Origin: UBA1822 sp963634795 | GTDB lineage: Bacteria > Bacillota > Negativicutes > Veillonellales > Dialisteraceae | Reading direction: 5' to 3' | DNA: 11,061 nucleotides | Assembly (NCBI GenBank): GCA_963634795.1 | Contig: CAVHDO010000044.1 | Location: forward strand, 1-11,061 | Part shown: one piece after another, positions 1-6,261 of the stretch | How the letters are laid out: each line of letters opens with the position of its first letter | Position numbering within the stretch: position 1 is the first letter of the stretch | Program-made: the position numbers and the translations under genes | The notes under the pieces: generated by a model | What the model was told of the DNA's origin: nothing | The model's input: the letters and a program-made list of their open reading frames with translations, nothing else | Database searches by the model: none

Positions 1-22
1 TTCTTTGCCCCAAATCAAACAT
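1..22 (-). CDS. 5' end of an unidentified gene, cut by the window edge
   Basis: Only seven codons are visible (MFDLGQR), so the product cannot be named. The start is well supported. An AGGAGG ribosome binding site lies at 31-36, eight bases before the ATG at 20-22, and a near-consensus promoter is at 61-89. The gene follows infB in the same orientation but is separated from it by a strong terminator and a 440-bp repeat region, so it begins its own transcription unit. In many Bacillota rbfA follows infB; the first residues do not look like RbfA, but seven residues are too few to exclude it. Confidence 0.6.
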
Positions 23-60
23 CCGAATCTCCTCCTTTCACGACGACCTGTTGTATCGCT

Positions 61-89
61 ATTATAAGAGAAAATATTTTTTCTGACAA
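61..89 (-). promoter_or_regulatory. Sigma-A type promoter for the gene at the left edge
   Basis: Read on the minus strand, TTGTCA (84-89) is followed after exactly 17 bases by a perfect TATAAT (61-66). The surroundings are A/T-rich, and the predicted start of transcription is near 54, about 30 bases before the start codon. No operator or riboswitch is visible between promoter and gene. Confidence 0.75.
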
Positions 90-135
90 TAAAAAAACGT
101 AAAATAAATGAAAAGAGCTGGGAGCTAAAACAGTT

Positions 136-205
136 AGCAGTGAGTAGTGAGCAGTGAGCAGTGAGCAGTGAGCAGTGAGCAGTGAGCAGTGAGCAGTGAG
201 CAGTG
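136..205. repeat. 7-bp tandem repeat, AGCAGTG x 10
   Basis: Ten head-to-tail copies of AGCAGTG fill 136-205; the second copy reads AGTAGTG and the rest are identical. A decayed unit precedes the array. The unit length is not a multiple of three and no gene crosses it, so it is non-coding. Near-perfect arrays of this kind can change copy number by slippage, so the length may differ between strains. Confidence 0.95.
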
Positions 206-208
206 CAG

Positions 209-259
209 GTGGCGGCTTTGCCGCATTTATTTTTATAAAAAATCGCGCGAAGCGCCACC
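209..259 (-). repeat. Double-hairpin palindromic element, copy A
   Basis: On the minus strand the element starts GGTGGCG and ends CGCCACC. It holds one GC hairpin (GCGC-TTC-GCGC) followed by GATTTTTTATA, an A/T core, and a second hairpin (GCGGC-AAA-GCCGC). Read from either side, a hairpin is followed by a T-rich run, so it resembles two convergent intrinsic terminators sharing one tail. Related copies occur at 9062-9108 (opposite orientation) and 9154-9198. The end nearest 259 continues through CTAAAA into a GTCTGAT-type heptamer array, as in the other copies. Confidence 0.8.
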
Positions 260-265
260 GCTAAA

Positions 266-299
266 ATCTGATGTCTGATCGTCTGACGTCTGATGTCTT
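266..299. repeat. Degenerate 7-bp repeat, GTCTGAY
   Basis: Four to five units of GTCTGAT/GTCTGAC stand in a row, with one extra base between two of them. This is the reverse complement of the GTCAGAC arrays at 8862-9054 and matches the array at 9206-9236 almost base for base, including the TAAAATCTGA junction to the neighbouring hairpin element. Confidence 0.8.
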
Positions 300-323
300 G
301 ACTTCGTCTAGCGACACCGCTTT

Positions 324-358
324 AGGCTCCAAGCTCCCAGCTCAAAGATCCAAGCTGT
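324..358. repeat. Degenerate 7-bp repeat, AAGCTCC
   Basis: Five consecutive 7-bp units can be read: AGGCTCC, AAGCTCC, CAGCTCA, AAGATCC, AAGCTGT. They are diverged from one another but keep the 7-bp step. This is the third unrelated heptamer in the same intergenic region. The remaining stretch up to the infB terminator (359-407) shows nothing I can identify. Confidence 0.55.
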
Positions 359-407
359 TCTTGGTGCAAGAATGCTCGCCTGTACAAAATCATCCCCAAA
401 AAAGCAA

Positions 408-452
408 ACAAAAAACCTCTGCACGAACATTTTCCGTGCAGAGGTTTTTTGT
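408..452 (-). terminator. Strong intrinsic terminator after infB
   Basis: An 18-bp perfect stem (408-425 with 435-452) encloses a 9-base loop. Its GC-rich inner part is CCTCTGCACG paired with CGTGCAGAGG, and the outer part pairs runs of A and T, giving a six-base T run after the hairpin on either strand. It begins ten bases after the infB stop codon, so it ends the rimP-infB operon. Because it is symmetric, it could also stop plus-strand transcription. Confidence 0.93.
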
Positions 453-462
453 TTCTGTTTCC

Positions 463-3123
463 TTATTCCAAAACAGCCGCTTCTTCTGTCAGCTTGTACG
501 CTTCGAGCTGATCGCCTTCTTTGACGTCGCGATAGCTGTCAATCGCGATGCCGCATTCGTAGCCTTCGGCGACTTCTTTGACGTCGTCTTTGAAACGGCG
601 AAGCGAGGCAATCTTTCCTTCGTGAATGACGATGCCGTCGCGCACGAGGCGGAGGAGACTGTTTCCGTAAATTTTCCCGTCCGTGACGTAGGAGCCGGCG
701 ACGATGACTTTCGGCGTGCGAATGACTTGACGCACTTCGGCGTGGCCGGTCACTTCTTCGCGAATCTTCGGCGAGAGGAGCCCCGTCATGGCGGCTTTGA
801 TGTCGTCGATGGCGTCGTAAATGACGCGATAGAGACGGATGTCGACTTTTTCCGTGTCGGCCAATTTCCGCGCATTCGCATCGGGACGGACGTTGAAACC
901 GATGATCAGCGCATTGGACGCGCTCGCCAGCATGACGTCGGATTCACTGATGGCACCGACGGCGCTGTGGACGACGGAAATGCTGACTTTTTCGCTCTTG
1001 ATGCCGAGGAGCGATTGCTGCAACGCTTCGACAGAGCCTTGGACGTCGGCCTTGATGATGATGTCCAGTTTCTTCATTTCGCCTTCGGCAATCTTTTCGA
1101 AAATATTGTCGAGGGTGACTTTCTGGAAACTCTTCTGCTCTTCTTCCTTGGCGCGGGTGGCGCGTTTCTCGGCGATTTCTCTCGCTTTTCTCTCGTCCAT
1201 GACGTAGAAATGATCGCCGGCTTCCGGCACGCTGTCCATGCCGAGAATTTCAACCGGCGTTGACGGCGTCGCGTCTTTGAGCTTCCGTCCCTGCTCATTC
1301 GTCATGGCGCGGACGCGTCCCCAGCATTTTCCGGCGAGGATGCCGTCGCCCGCGTGGAGCGTCCCGTTCTGCACGAGGACATTCATGACGGGGCCGCGGC
1401 CTTTGTCGAGCTGCGCTTCCACGACGATGCCGTACGCTTCGCGCTTCGGATTCGCACGGAGTTCTTCCATTTCGGCGACGAGGAGAATATTGTCCAAGAG
1501 CTCATCCAGACCGATTCTTTGCTTGGCGGAAATCGGCACCATGATGACGTCGCCGCCCCAATCTTCGCTCAAAAGTCCGTGCTGGCTGAGTTCTTCCTTG
1601 ATGCGATCCGGATTCGCGCCGGGCTTGTCAATTTTATTAATCGCGACCAAAATCGGCACTTCGGCGCTCTTCGCGTGATGAATGGCTTCGATGGTCTGCG
1701 GCATGACGCCGTCGTCGGCCGCAACGATGATGACGGCGATGTCGGTGAGCTGCGCGCCGCGGTTTCGCATGGCGGTGAAAGCTTCATGCCCCGGCGTATC
1801 GAGGAAGGTGATTTTTTCGTTTTTGTAACGAATCTGGTACGCGCCGATGCGCTGCGTGATGCCGCCGGCTTCGTGCGCCGCGACATTCGTTTCCCGCAAA
1901 GCATCCAGCAGCGTCGTCTTCCCGTGGTCGACGTGACCCATGATCGTGACGACGGGCGGGCGCTCTTTGAGGAAACGGGGATCGTCTTCTTCCGGCGTGT
2001 ATTCCGTCGGGTCGGCGCCTTTTTCCTCTTCCGTGACCGTGACGCCAAATTCATCGGCCAAGAGCATCGCCGCGTCGGGATCGACATTCTGGTTGATCGT
2101 CGCCATGATGCCGAGTTTCATGAGTTGCATGATCACTTCGCTGACTTCGCGCCCGAACAGTTCGGCGAGCTCCTTGACCGTGACGGACGGCGGCATGACG
2201 ACTTCCGTCGGATAGGAAACCGCTTTCTTTTCCGTCACGTGCTTTTTCTTTTTGTTCTGCTTCAAAGACTGCGCCATGAGGGAGCTGCCCTCTTTTTCAC
2301 GGCGGCTGCGCTCGAAATCTTTCTTGCCTGCTTTCTTTTTCGCGCTCTTATCACGACGCGACGGGGAAACATCCGGCTTCGGCGCGTCCGTATCCGCGGG
2401 GCGTTCGCGTCTCGGCTGTCCGCCCTGCTGCGGCTTCTGCCCCTGTTGCGGTCTTTGATTCTGCAAGCGCTCTCCGTTTCTTTGGAAACCGGAACGGTCG
2501 CCTCCGCTTTTCTGTCCTTGCGGCCGTCCGTCCTGGCGACGTTCGCCTCTTTGGTTGCGATCCCCTTCCCGACGACCGACGGCATTCTCTCCGGTGGGAC
2601 GATAGCCCGGACCGTAGCGTCTCCCCGGTTTCTCGCCATTCTGATTCATCGGCTGCCCGTTCTCCCGGCGCGCATTTTTCTCTCCCTGCTTTGGCGCGGC
2701 CTGATTTCGATTCGCATCGGCGCGATGGTCCTTCCGCGGCGCGTCGTTTTGATTCTGTTTCTGCGCATCACTTCGGTTATTTTGCGGTGCTTCCTCCGAT
2801 TTCTTCTGCGGCGGCGTATTTTTCGGCGCGTCCTGTTTCTTCTTATCGTCGGCGTCCGATTCTTTCGCATCCGGCGAATAGGACGAATACGACGTCCGTT
2901 TCTGCTCTTGCGCCGGATTCTTCTTGTCGAAACGGACGACGCGGAACTGCGGTTTCTTTGGTTTCTCTTCGCCGAATTCCTTCTCCAAAATGTCCTTGGC
3001 CGCCTCGTCGACACTGTTCGCCGCCTTGGTCACGGCGATATGGTGCCCATTCAAAATTTTAATGATGTCCTCGCTGGATTTATTGTACTGTTTGGCTAAT
3101 TCGTAGATTCTGTATTTTGCCAT
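463..3123 (-). CDS. infB: Translation initiation factor IF-2
   Basis: This GTPase brings initiator fMet-tRNA to the 30S subunit and promotes joining of the 50S subunit. The 886-residue protein has an IF2 N-terminal domain (about 1-52). A long Lys/Arg/Gln/Asn-rich low-complexity linker (about 55-300) follows, then a second IF2_N domain (about 305-362). The G domain carries GHVDHGKT (396-403), GGITQ (420-424), DTPGH (442-446), NKID (496-499) and SAK (532-534). The C-terminal half matches domains II, III and the fMet-tRNA binding domain. The ATG follows AAGGAGGATCGCGT and lies inside ylxQ, whose last 28 bases overlap infB. It is the last gene of the rimP operon, with a terminator directly behind it. 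Full length, no missing GTPase residue. Confidence 0.98.
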   Translation of the reverse strand: MAKYRIYELAKQYNKSSEDIIKILNGHHIAVTKAANSVDEAAKDILEKEFGEEKPKKPQFRVVRFDKKNPAQEQKRTSYSSYSPDAKESDADDKKKQDAPKNTPPQKKSEEAPQNNRSDAQKQNQNDAPRKDHRADANRNQAAPKQGEKNARRENGQPMNQNGEKPGRRYGPGYRPTGENAVGRREGDRNQRGERRQDGRPQGQKSGGDRSGFQRNGERLQNQRPQQGQKPQQGGQPRRERPADTDAPKPDVSPSRRDKSAKKKAGKKDFERSRREKEGSSLMAQSLKQNKKKKHVTEKKAVSYPTEVVMPPSVTVKELAELFGREVSEVIMQLMKLGIMATINQNVDPDAAMLLADEFGVTVTEEEKGADPTEYTPEEDDPRFLKERPPVVTIMGHVDHGKTTLLDALRETNVAAHEAGGITQRIGAYQIRYKNEKITFLDTPGHEAFTAMRNRGAQLTDIAVIIVAADDGVMPQTIEAIHHAKSAEVPILVAINKIDKPGANPDRIKEELSQHGLLSEDWGGDVIMVPISAKQRIGLDELLDNILLVAEMEELRANPKREAYGIVVEAQLDKGRGPVMNVLVQNGTLHAGDGILAGKCWGRVRAMTNEQGRKLKDATPSTPVEILGMDSVPEAGDHFYVMDERKAREIAEKRATRAKEEEQKSFQKVTLDNIFEKIAEGEMKKLDIIIKADVQGSVEALQQSLLGIKSEKVSISVVHSAVGAISESDVMLASASNALIIGFNVRPDANARKLADTEKVDIRLYRVIYDAIDDIKAAMTGLLSPKIREEVTGHAEVRQVIRTPKVIVAGSYVTDGKIYGNSLLRLVRDGIVIHEGKIASLRRFKDDVKEVAEGYECGIAIDSYRDVKEGDQLEAYKLTEEAAVLE

Positions 3124-3443
3124 ACGCGATCCTCCTTCTGTTCGGTTTCCAATTTTCGAAGGACGGCGGCGCTGAATTTCCTATCCGTAATCAGCAGCGC
3201 CGTGCGCTCCGTTTTCCCCAATATATGACCGAGTGCTTCTTTTTCCCCGAAAAGACACACAGGAATGTGATGAGCCGCCGAAAGAACTTGGTAATTTTCA
3301 GCGGTACGCTTTGCGGCATCCGTCGCCAATAGGAGGAGCTTTCCTTTCCCCCGCCGCACACCGTCTCGAATTTGGGTGTCGCCCGAGAGGATGTAGCCGG
3401 CTTTCTGACCCAGCCCCAAAAATTGGTAGACCCGCTCTTTCAT
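3096..3443 (-). CDS. ylxQ: YlxQ, L7Ae/L30e-family RNA-binding protein
   Basis: The 115-residue product belongs to the L7Ae/L30e/Gadd45 fold family, which recognises kink-turn-like RNA. The signature core is visible: an N-terminal helix with LGLGQKAGYILSG (about 9-21), then KGKLLLLATDAA (about 33-44), and a CLFGEKEALGHILGK segment (about 63-77). Its exact target in Bacillota is not established; it may act on ribosomes or on structured RNA. The ATG overlaps the ylxR stop codon (ATGA, 4 nt), and its 3' end overlaps infB by 28 nt, so its translation is tightly coupled to both neighbours. The position between ylxR and infB is the standard one in this operon. Confidence 0.92.
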   Translation of the reverse strand: MKERVYQFLGLGQKAGYILSGDTQIRDGVRRGKGKLLLLATDAAKRTAENYQVLSAAHHIPVCLFGEKEALGHILGKTERTALLITDRKFSAAVLRKLETEQKEDRVWQNTESTN

Positions 3444-3700
3444 GAGAGCCCGTCCCGCAAAGCTTGGTAGACGGTATCGGAAACGGGTCTTTTCAAGGAC
3501 CGCTCCAATCCGTGACTTTTATGCGCGGCCGCGAAACATTCCGGATTGTCGCAAATGTACACGCCGCGGCCCGATTTCTTTCCCGTCCGGTCAACTTCGA
3601 TTTCCCCCGTGGGCATCGCGACGATGCGAATGAGTTCTTTTTTCGGTTTCAGCTCCCCGCACCCGACGCATTTGCGCATCGGAATTTTTCTGACCTTCAT
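3440..3700 (-). CDS. ylxR: YlxR (RnpM), RNA-binding regulator of RNase P
   Basis: This 86-residue protein of the DUF448/YlxR family shows the two hallmark segments: RKCVGCGELKPKKELIRIV near the N-terminus and GRGVYICDNPECFAAAHKS in the middle. Four cysteines (CVGC and CDNPEC) are present, as in many homologues. Bacillus YlxR (renamed RnpM) binds the RNase P RNA and modulates RNase P activity; applying that to this organism is inference. The start lies one base after the nusA stop codon, and the end overlaps ylxQ by 4 nt. It is standard length and basic, as expected for an RNA binder. Confidence 0.94.
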   Translation of the reverse strand: MKVRKIPMRKCVGCGELKPKKELIRIVAMPTGEIEVDRTGKKSGRGVYICDNPECFAAAHKSHGLERSLKRPVSDTVYQALRDGLS

Positions 3701-3701
3701 A

Positions 3702-4820
3702 TCATTCTCCTTCGCCGGCCGATTCGATATCGCTCAAAATATCGCCGTCTTCCTCCGGCTCCATCATGCCTTCTTCGATGGCCTGCGTCTGGCTCTTGAT
3801 GTCAATTTTCCAGCCCGTGAGCCGCGCCGCGAGACGCGCATTCTGCCCGGATTTCCCGATGGCGAGCGACAACTGATAATCTTCCACGACGACGTACGAC
3901 ACTTTCTGCTCCTCATCAACCGCGACCGTCAGGACATTCGCTGGCGACAACGCATTTGCAATATACACCGCCGGATCTTCATCCCAACAGACAATGTCAA
4001 TCTTTTCGCCGCACAGCTCGTCCACCACATTCTGCACGCGCTGTCCCTTCGGCCCCACGCACGCACCAACCGGATCCACCGTCGGATCCATCGCGTAGAC
4101 GGAAATTTTCGCCCGCGAACCGGCTTCCCGCGCCACCGATTTGATTTCCACCGTGCCGCTGTAAATTTCCGGTACCTGCAATTCAAAGAGACGCTTCAGA
4201 AATGCCGCATTCGTCCGCGACAAAATAATTTCCGGTCCCTTCGTCGTCTTACGCACCTCCAGCACGCAGCAACGAATCGTCTGCCCCTTCTCGAAAGTTT
4301 CCCCTTCAATCTGCTCCGGCAGCGGCAACATTCCTTCGATGCGGCCCAAATCCACGTACACCGTGCGCGCATCCATCCATTTCACCGTGCCTGTGATGAT
4401 GTCGCCTTCGCGCGCGGAAAATTCCTCGTAAATGAAACCGCGCTCCGCCTCGCGCATTTTCTGAATCAAGACCTGCTTGGCCGCGAGCGCCGCCGTCCGA
4501 CCGAAATCCTTCGGCGTCACCTCGACGTGCAAAATGTCCCCCGGCTCATACGCCGCATTGATTTTCTTCGCCTCTTCCGACGAAATCTCGTTCACCGCTT
4601 CCTCCGGCACCTCCGACACTTCGTCCACGACGCGTTTCTCCGCGTAAATGTGATAATCGCCCGTCTGCCGGTCAATGCTCACCGAAATCGTTTCCCCCGA
4701 ATTTTTCTCCCGCTTGTACGCCGTCAAAAAAACCGATTCCAAAGCGTCGTACACCACCGCTTCCGGGATTTTTTTCGTCTTCACCAGAATTTCCACTGCC
4801 TGCAAAAGTTGTTCGTTCAC
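3702..4820 (-). CDS. nusA: Transcription termination/antitermination factor NusA
   Basis: NusA binds RNA polymerase and nascent RNA, promotes pausing and termination, and takes part in antitermination. The 372-residue protein has the RNA-polymerase-binding N-terminal domain (about 1-125), an S1 domain (about 136-201), and two KH domains with GPKG (256-259) and GKSG (322-325). It ends in a short acidic tail. It lacks the C-terminal acidic repeats of enterobacterial NusA, as is usual in Bacillota. The start is GTG at 4818-4820; a GGAGG stands 11 bases upstream, just before the rimP stop codon, and no ATG or other start fits better. ylxR follows after one base. Confidence 0.96.
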   Translation of the reverse strand: MNEQLLQAVEILVKTKKIPEAVVYDALESVFLTAYKREKNSGETISVSIDRQTGDYHIYAEKRVVDEVSEVPEEAVNEISSEEAKKINAAYEPGDILHVEVTPKDFGRTAALAAKQVLIQKMREAERGFIYEEFSAREGDIITGTVKWMDARTVYVDLGRIEGMLPLPEQIEGETFEKGQTIRCCVLEVRKTTKGPEIILSRTNAAFLKRLFELQVPEIYSGTVEIKSVAREAGSRAKISVYAMDPTVDPVGACVGPKGQRVQNVVDELCGEKIDIVCWDEDPAVYIANALSPANVLTVAVDEEQKVSYVVVEDYQLSLAIGKSGQNARLAARLTGWKIDIKSQTQAIEEGMMEPEEDGDILSDIESAGEGE

Positions 4821-4840
4821 GATGTTTTCTGCCTCCTACA

Positions 4841-5317
4841 TTAAAATGTCACATGCAACCGCATCTGCGCGATTTTGTCTTTTGAAACGGAAACTGTCTC
4901 CCGGCCCTCCGGCGTCAACACGACCTCGCCGGCCTCGGAAAGCCCGCCCAAAGTCGCCGTAAAAATTTTCGTTTCCTTCACACCCTCGACCAGCGGCGCA
5001 AACAATTTCACATTGACCGCCTCGCCGGAAAATTTCACAATATCCTTGTCCTTTTTGATCACGCGGTCCATGCCGGGCGACGACACCTCCAGCATATAAT
5101 TGCCGGGAATCAAATCCTTCTCGTCCAGAATCGCGCCCGCCGTTTCGCTCGCCTCGCGGCAATCCGACAAATCCACGCCGCCTTCCTTGTCGACATAGAG
5201 CCGCAGAATCCAATTCCGCTCGCGCACATACTCCACGTCCACCAGCTCGAAGCCCGCCTCCGAAAGCGGCCCGTCAAGCAACGCAGCGACAGCTTGCTCC
5301 GTTTCCTTTCGCGCCAT
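4841..5317 (-). CDS. rimP: Ribosome maturation factor RimP
   Basis: RimP assists late assembly of the 30S subunit. The 158-residue protein shows the family signature YMLEVSSPGMDRVI (about 74-87) between the N-terminal alpha/beta domain and the SH3-like C-terminal domain. The frame is open upstream to 5398, but the ATG at 5315-5317 is preferred: it follows AAAGGAGAGG, and the residues from MARKETEQ onward match the family's usual length. The upstream extension would be hydrophobic and would run across the leader hairpin. It is the first gene of the operon, with its own promoter at 5389-5417; nusA follows after 20 bases. Confidence 0.95.
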   Translation of the reverse strand: MARKETEQAVAALLDGPLSEAGFELVDVEYVRERNWILRLYVDKEGGVDLSDCREASETAGAILDEKDLIPGNYMLEVSSPGMDRVIKKDKDIVKFSGEAVNVKLFAPLVEGVKETKIFTATLGGLSEAGEVVLTPEGRETVSVSKDKIAQMRLHVTF

Positions 5318-5340
5318 ACCCCTCTCCTTTTCCAATATAA

Positions 5341-5363
5341 GAAAAAGTGAGCCGCGGCTCACT
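5341..5363 (-). promoter_or_regulatory. Leader hairpin with T-run before rimP (possible attenuator)
   Basis: AGTGAGCCGCGGCTCACT (5346-5363) is a perfect 18-bp palindrome. As RNA on the minus strand it can fold into a 7-bp stem with a CGCG loop and is followed at once by TTTTTC, the form of an intrinsic terminator. It lies between the promoter (5389-5417) and the rimP start. It could attenuate the rimP-infB operon, stop read-through from comF, or serve as a protein-binding site in DNA. Confidence 0.6.
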
Positions 5364-5388
5364 CTACAGGAAATAATAAACTGAACGA

Positions 5389-5417
5389 ATTTTAGCACAT
5401 CTTTTCGCGCTTGGCAA
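5389..5417 (-). promoter_or_regulatory. Extended -10 promoter of the rimP-infB operon
   Basis: On the minus strand TTGCCA (5412-5417) is followed after 17 bases by TAAAAT (5389-5394), which is preceded by TGC, an extended -10 motif. The predicted start of transcription is near 5382, giving a leader of about 65 bases that contains the palindromic hairpin at 5346-5363. Confidence 0.7.
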
Positions 5418-5436
5418 CAAAAAACACGTTTTGTTC

Positions 5437-5547
5437 TTATATGACACAGCCGATGAACAAAATCGCAATGAAAATCATAAAATATATCCCCGATGCCAGA
5501 ACACTTGCTTGATTTGAATCGTCAGCCGCAAAATGACTCTTCGCTCT
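5437..5547 (-). other. Possible small membrane-peptide reading frame (doubtful)
   Basis: Between comF and rimP the minus strand is open for 36 codons, from after a TGA up to TAA at 5437-5439. The translation ends in the hydrophobic run IYFMIFIAILFIGCVI after a polar stretch (DDSNQAS), the pattern of a one-segment membrane peptide. There is no convincing start. The only ATG (5476-5478) leaves 13 residues, and I see no AGGAGG-like site. The upstream end is occupied by a 7-bp repeat (5536-5556), which may have replaced the original start. It could be a decayed gene end or chance; I recognise no family. Confidence 0.2.
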
Positions 5548-5556
5548 TCACTCTCG
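5536..5556. repeat. Short 7-bp repeat, ACTCTTC-type x 3
   Basis: Three consecutive heptamers ACTCTTC, GCTCTTC, ACTCTCG are readable on the plus strand (GAAGAGY on the minus strand). Only three units are present, so chance is possible. It is listed because the other gaps in this window also hold 7-bp repeats. Confidence 0.4.
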
Positions 5557-5607
5557 TTTTTAACCTTTACTATTTTATTTGAAATCTTATTCAATTCACG
5601 ACGCTTT

Positions 5608-6261
5608 TCACACCGCTCCCGACGCCACTGTTATCCCGATGACTTTGATCGCGCCGGCGCAGCGGAGTTCTTTGGCGGCCGTTTCCATCGTCGTGCCCGT
5701 CGTGTAGATGTCGTCGGCGAGCAAAATCGTTTTGCCTCGGATGTCTTTTCCTTTGTTGATGTGAAACGCCATTTGCAGATTTTTTTCGCGTTCTTCTTTA
5801 TTGAGGAGCGATTGCTTCGGCGTGTTTCGGATGCGAACGAGGCACGCGGGGTCGTAGGGAATGGCGCGCGTTTCCAAAATTTCTTGAAACAATAAATCGG
5901 TCTGGTTGTAGCCTCTTTCTTTTCGCCGCTTGTCCGACAGGGGAATCGGGACGGCGAGGTCGACTTCCGCGCAGAGTCGTTCCCACCAGGGAAACGCGTC
6001 CAGAATCGGGTGGAGGGCTTTGGCGAGCTGGGGCTTTTGATTGTATTTGAGGCCGATGATGAGTTTGCGGACGCTGCCTTCGTAGCGCGCGGCGGTGTAG
6101 CAGGCGGCCAAATGCGGATGGGCGTTTCTTTGGATTTGATGCGGGTCGAGCGCTTTTCGGAAACAGTCGTCGCACCAGAGGGTGTCGCGTCCCGTGTAGG
6201 CGCCGCAGGCCGGGCAACAGCGCGGGAAGACGAGATCGAGCGCCTGTTTCCACCAATTCAC
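5608..6261 (-). CDS. comF: ComF-family phosphoribosyltransferase-like protein
   Basis: ComF proteins join an N-terminal zinc-binding segment to a type I phosphoribosyltransferase fold. In naturally competent bacteria ComFC is needed to bring single-stranded DNA through the membrane; outside competence its role is uncertain. Here 217 residues show CCPAC (15-19) and CDDC (30-33) as the zinc ligands, RRKERGYNQ (112-120), typical of ComF, and the PRPP-binding loop DDIYTTGTT (183-191). The start is GTG at 6259-6261, which overlaps the recD2 stop (GTGA) and follows AAGGAGG by seven bases. It ends the aroQ-recD2-comF unit; I see no convincing terminator directly behind it. No comFA helicase gene is in the window, although RecD2 occupies the neighbouring position. 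Confidence 0.93.
   Translation of the reverse strand: MNWWKQALDLVFPRCCPACGAYTGRDTLWCDDCFRKALDPHQIQRNAHPHLAACYTAARYEGSVRKLIIGLKYNQKPQLAKALHPILDAFPWWERLCAEVDLAVPIPLSDKRRKERGYNQTDLLFQEILETRAIPYDPACLVRIRNTPKQSLLNKEEREKNLQMAFHINKGKDIRGKTILLADDIYTTGTTMETAAKELRCAGAIKVIGITVASGAV

Larger units (their letters stand above)
115..343. repeat. Repeat block bounded by a 12-bp inverted repeat
   Basis: GAGCTGGGAGCT at 115-126 is matched by its exact reverse complement AGCTCCCAGCTC at 332-343. Between these arms lie a 7-bp tandem repeat (136-205), a double-hairpin element (209-259) and a second 7-bp array (266-299). The arms could be terminal inverted repeats of a small mobile unit. However, the right arm is itself part of a third 7-bp array (324-358), so the match may be a by-product of simple repeats. 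No transposase is present, and I see no clear target duplication outside the arms. Confidence 0.35.

Noticed and set aside
136..205. CRISPR array
   Set aside because: The repeats are contiguous 7-bp units with no spacers; the 82-bp units at 8843-9060 are also contiguous and nearly identical throughout, and no cas gene is present.
271..1263. Plus-strand open frame starting in the left repeat block (330 codons)
   Set aside because: It begins in heptamer repeats, crosses a strong terminator and then runs antisense to infB.
1354..3099. Long plus-strand open frame opposite infB (581 codons)
   Set aside because: It is the complement of a certain gene, rich in Arg/Phe/Leu without recognisable domains, and has no ribosome binding site; the same pattern appears opposite nusA (3546-4844), recD2 (6369-7808) and proS (9637-11004).
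5318..5398. N-terminal extension of RimP
   Set aside because: It would cross the leader hairpin and begin close to the predicted transcription start; the internal ATG at 5315-5317 has the ribosome binding site and gives the family's normal N-terminus.
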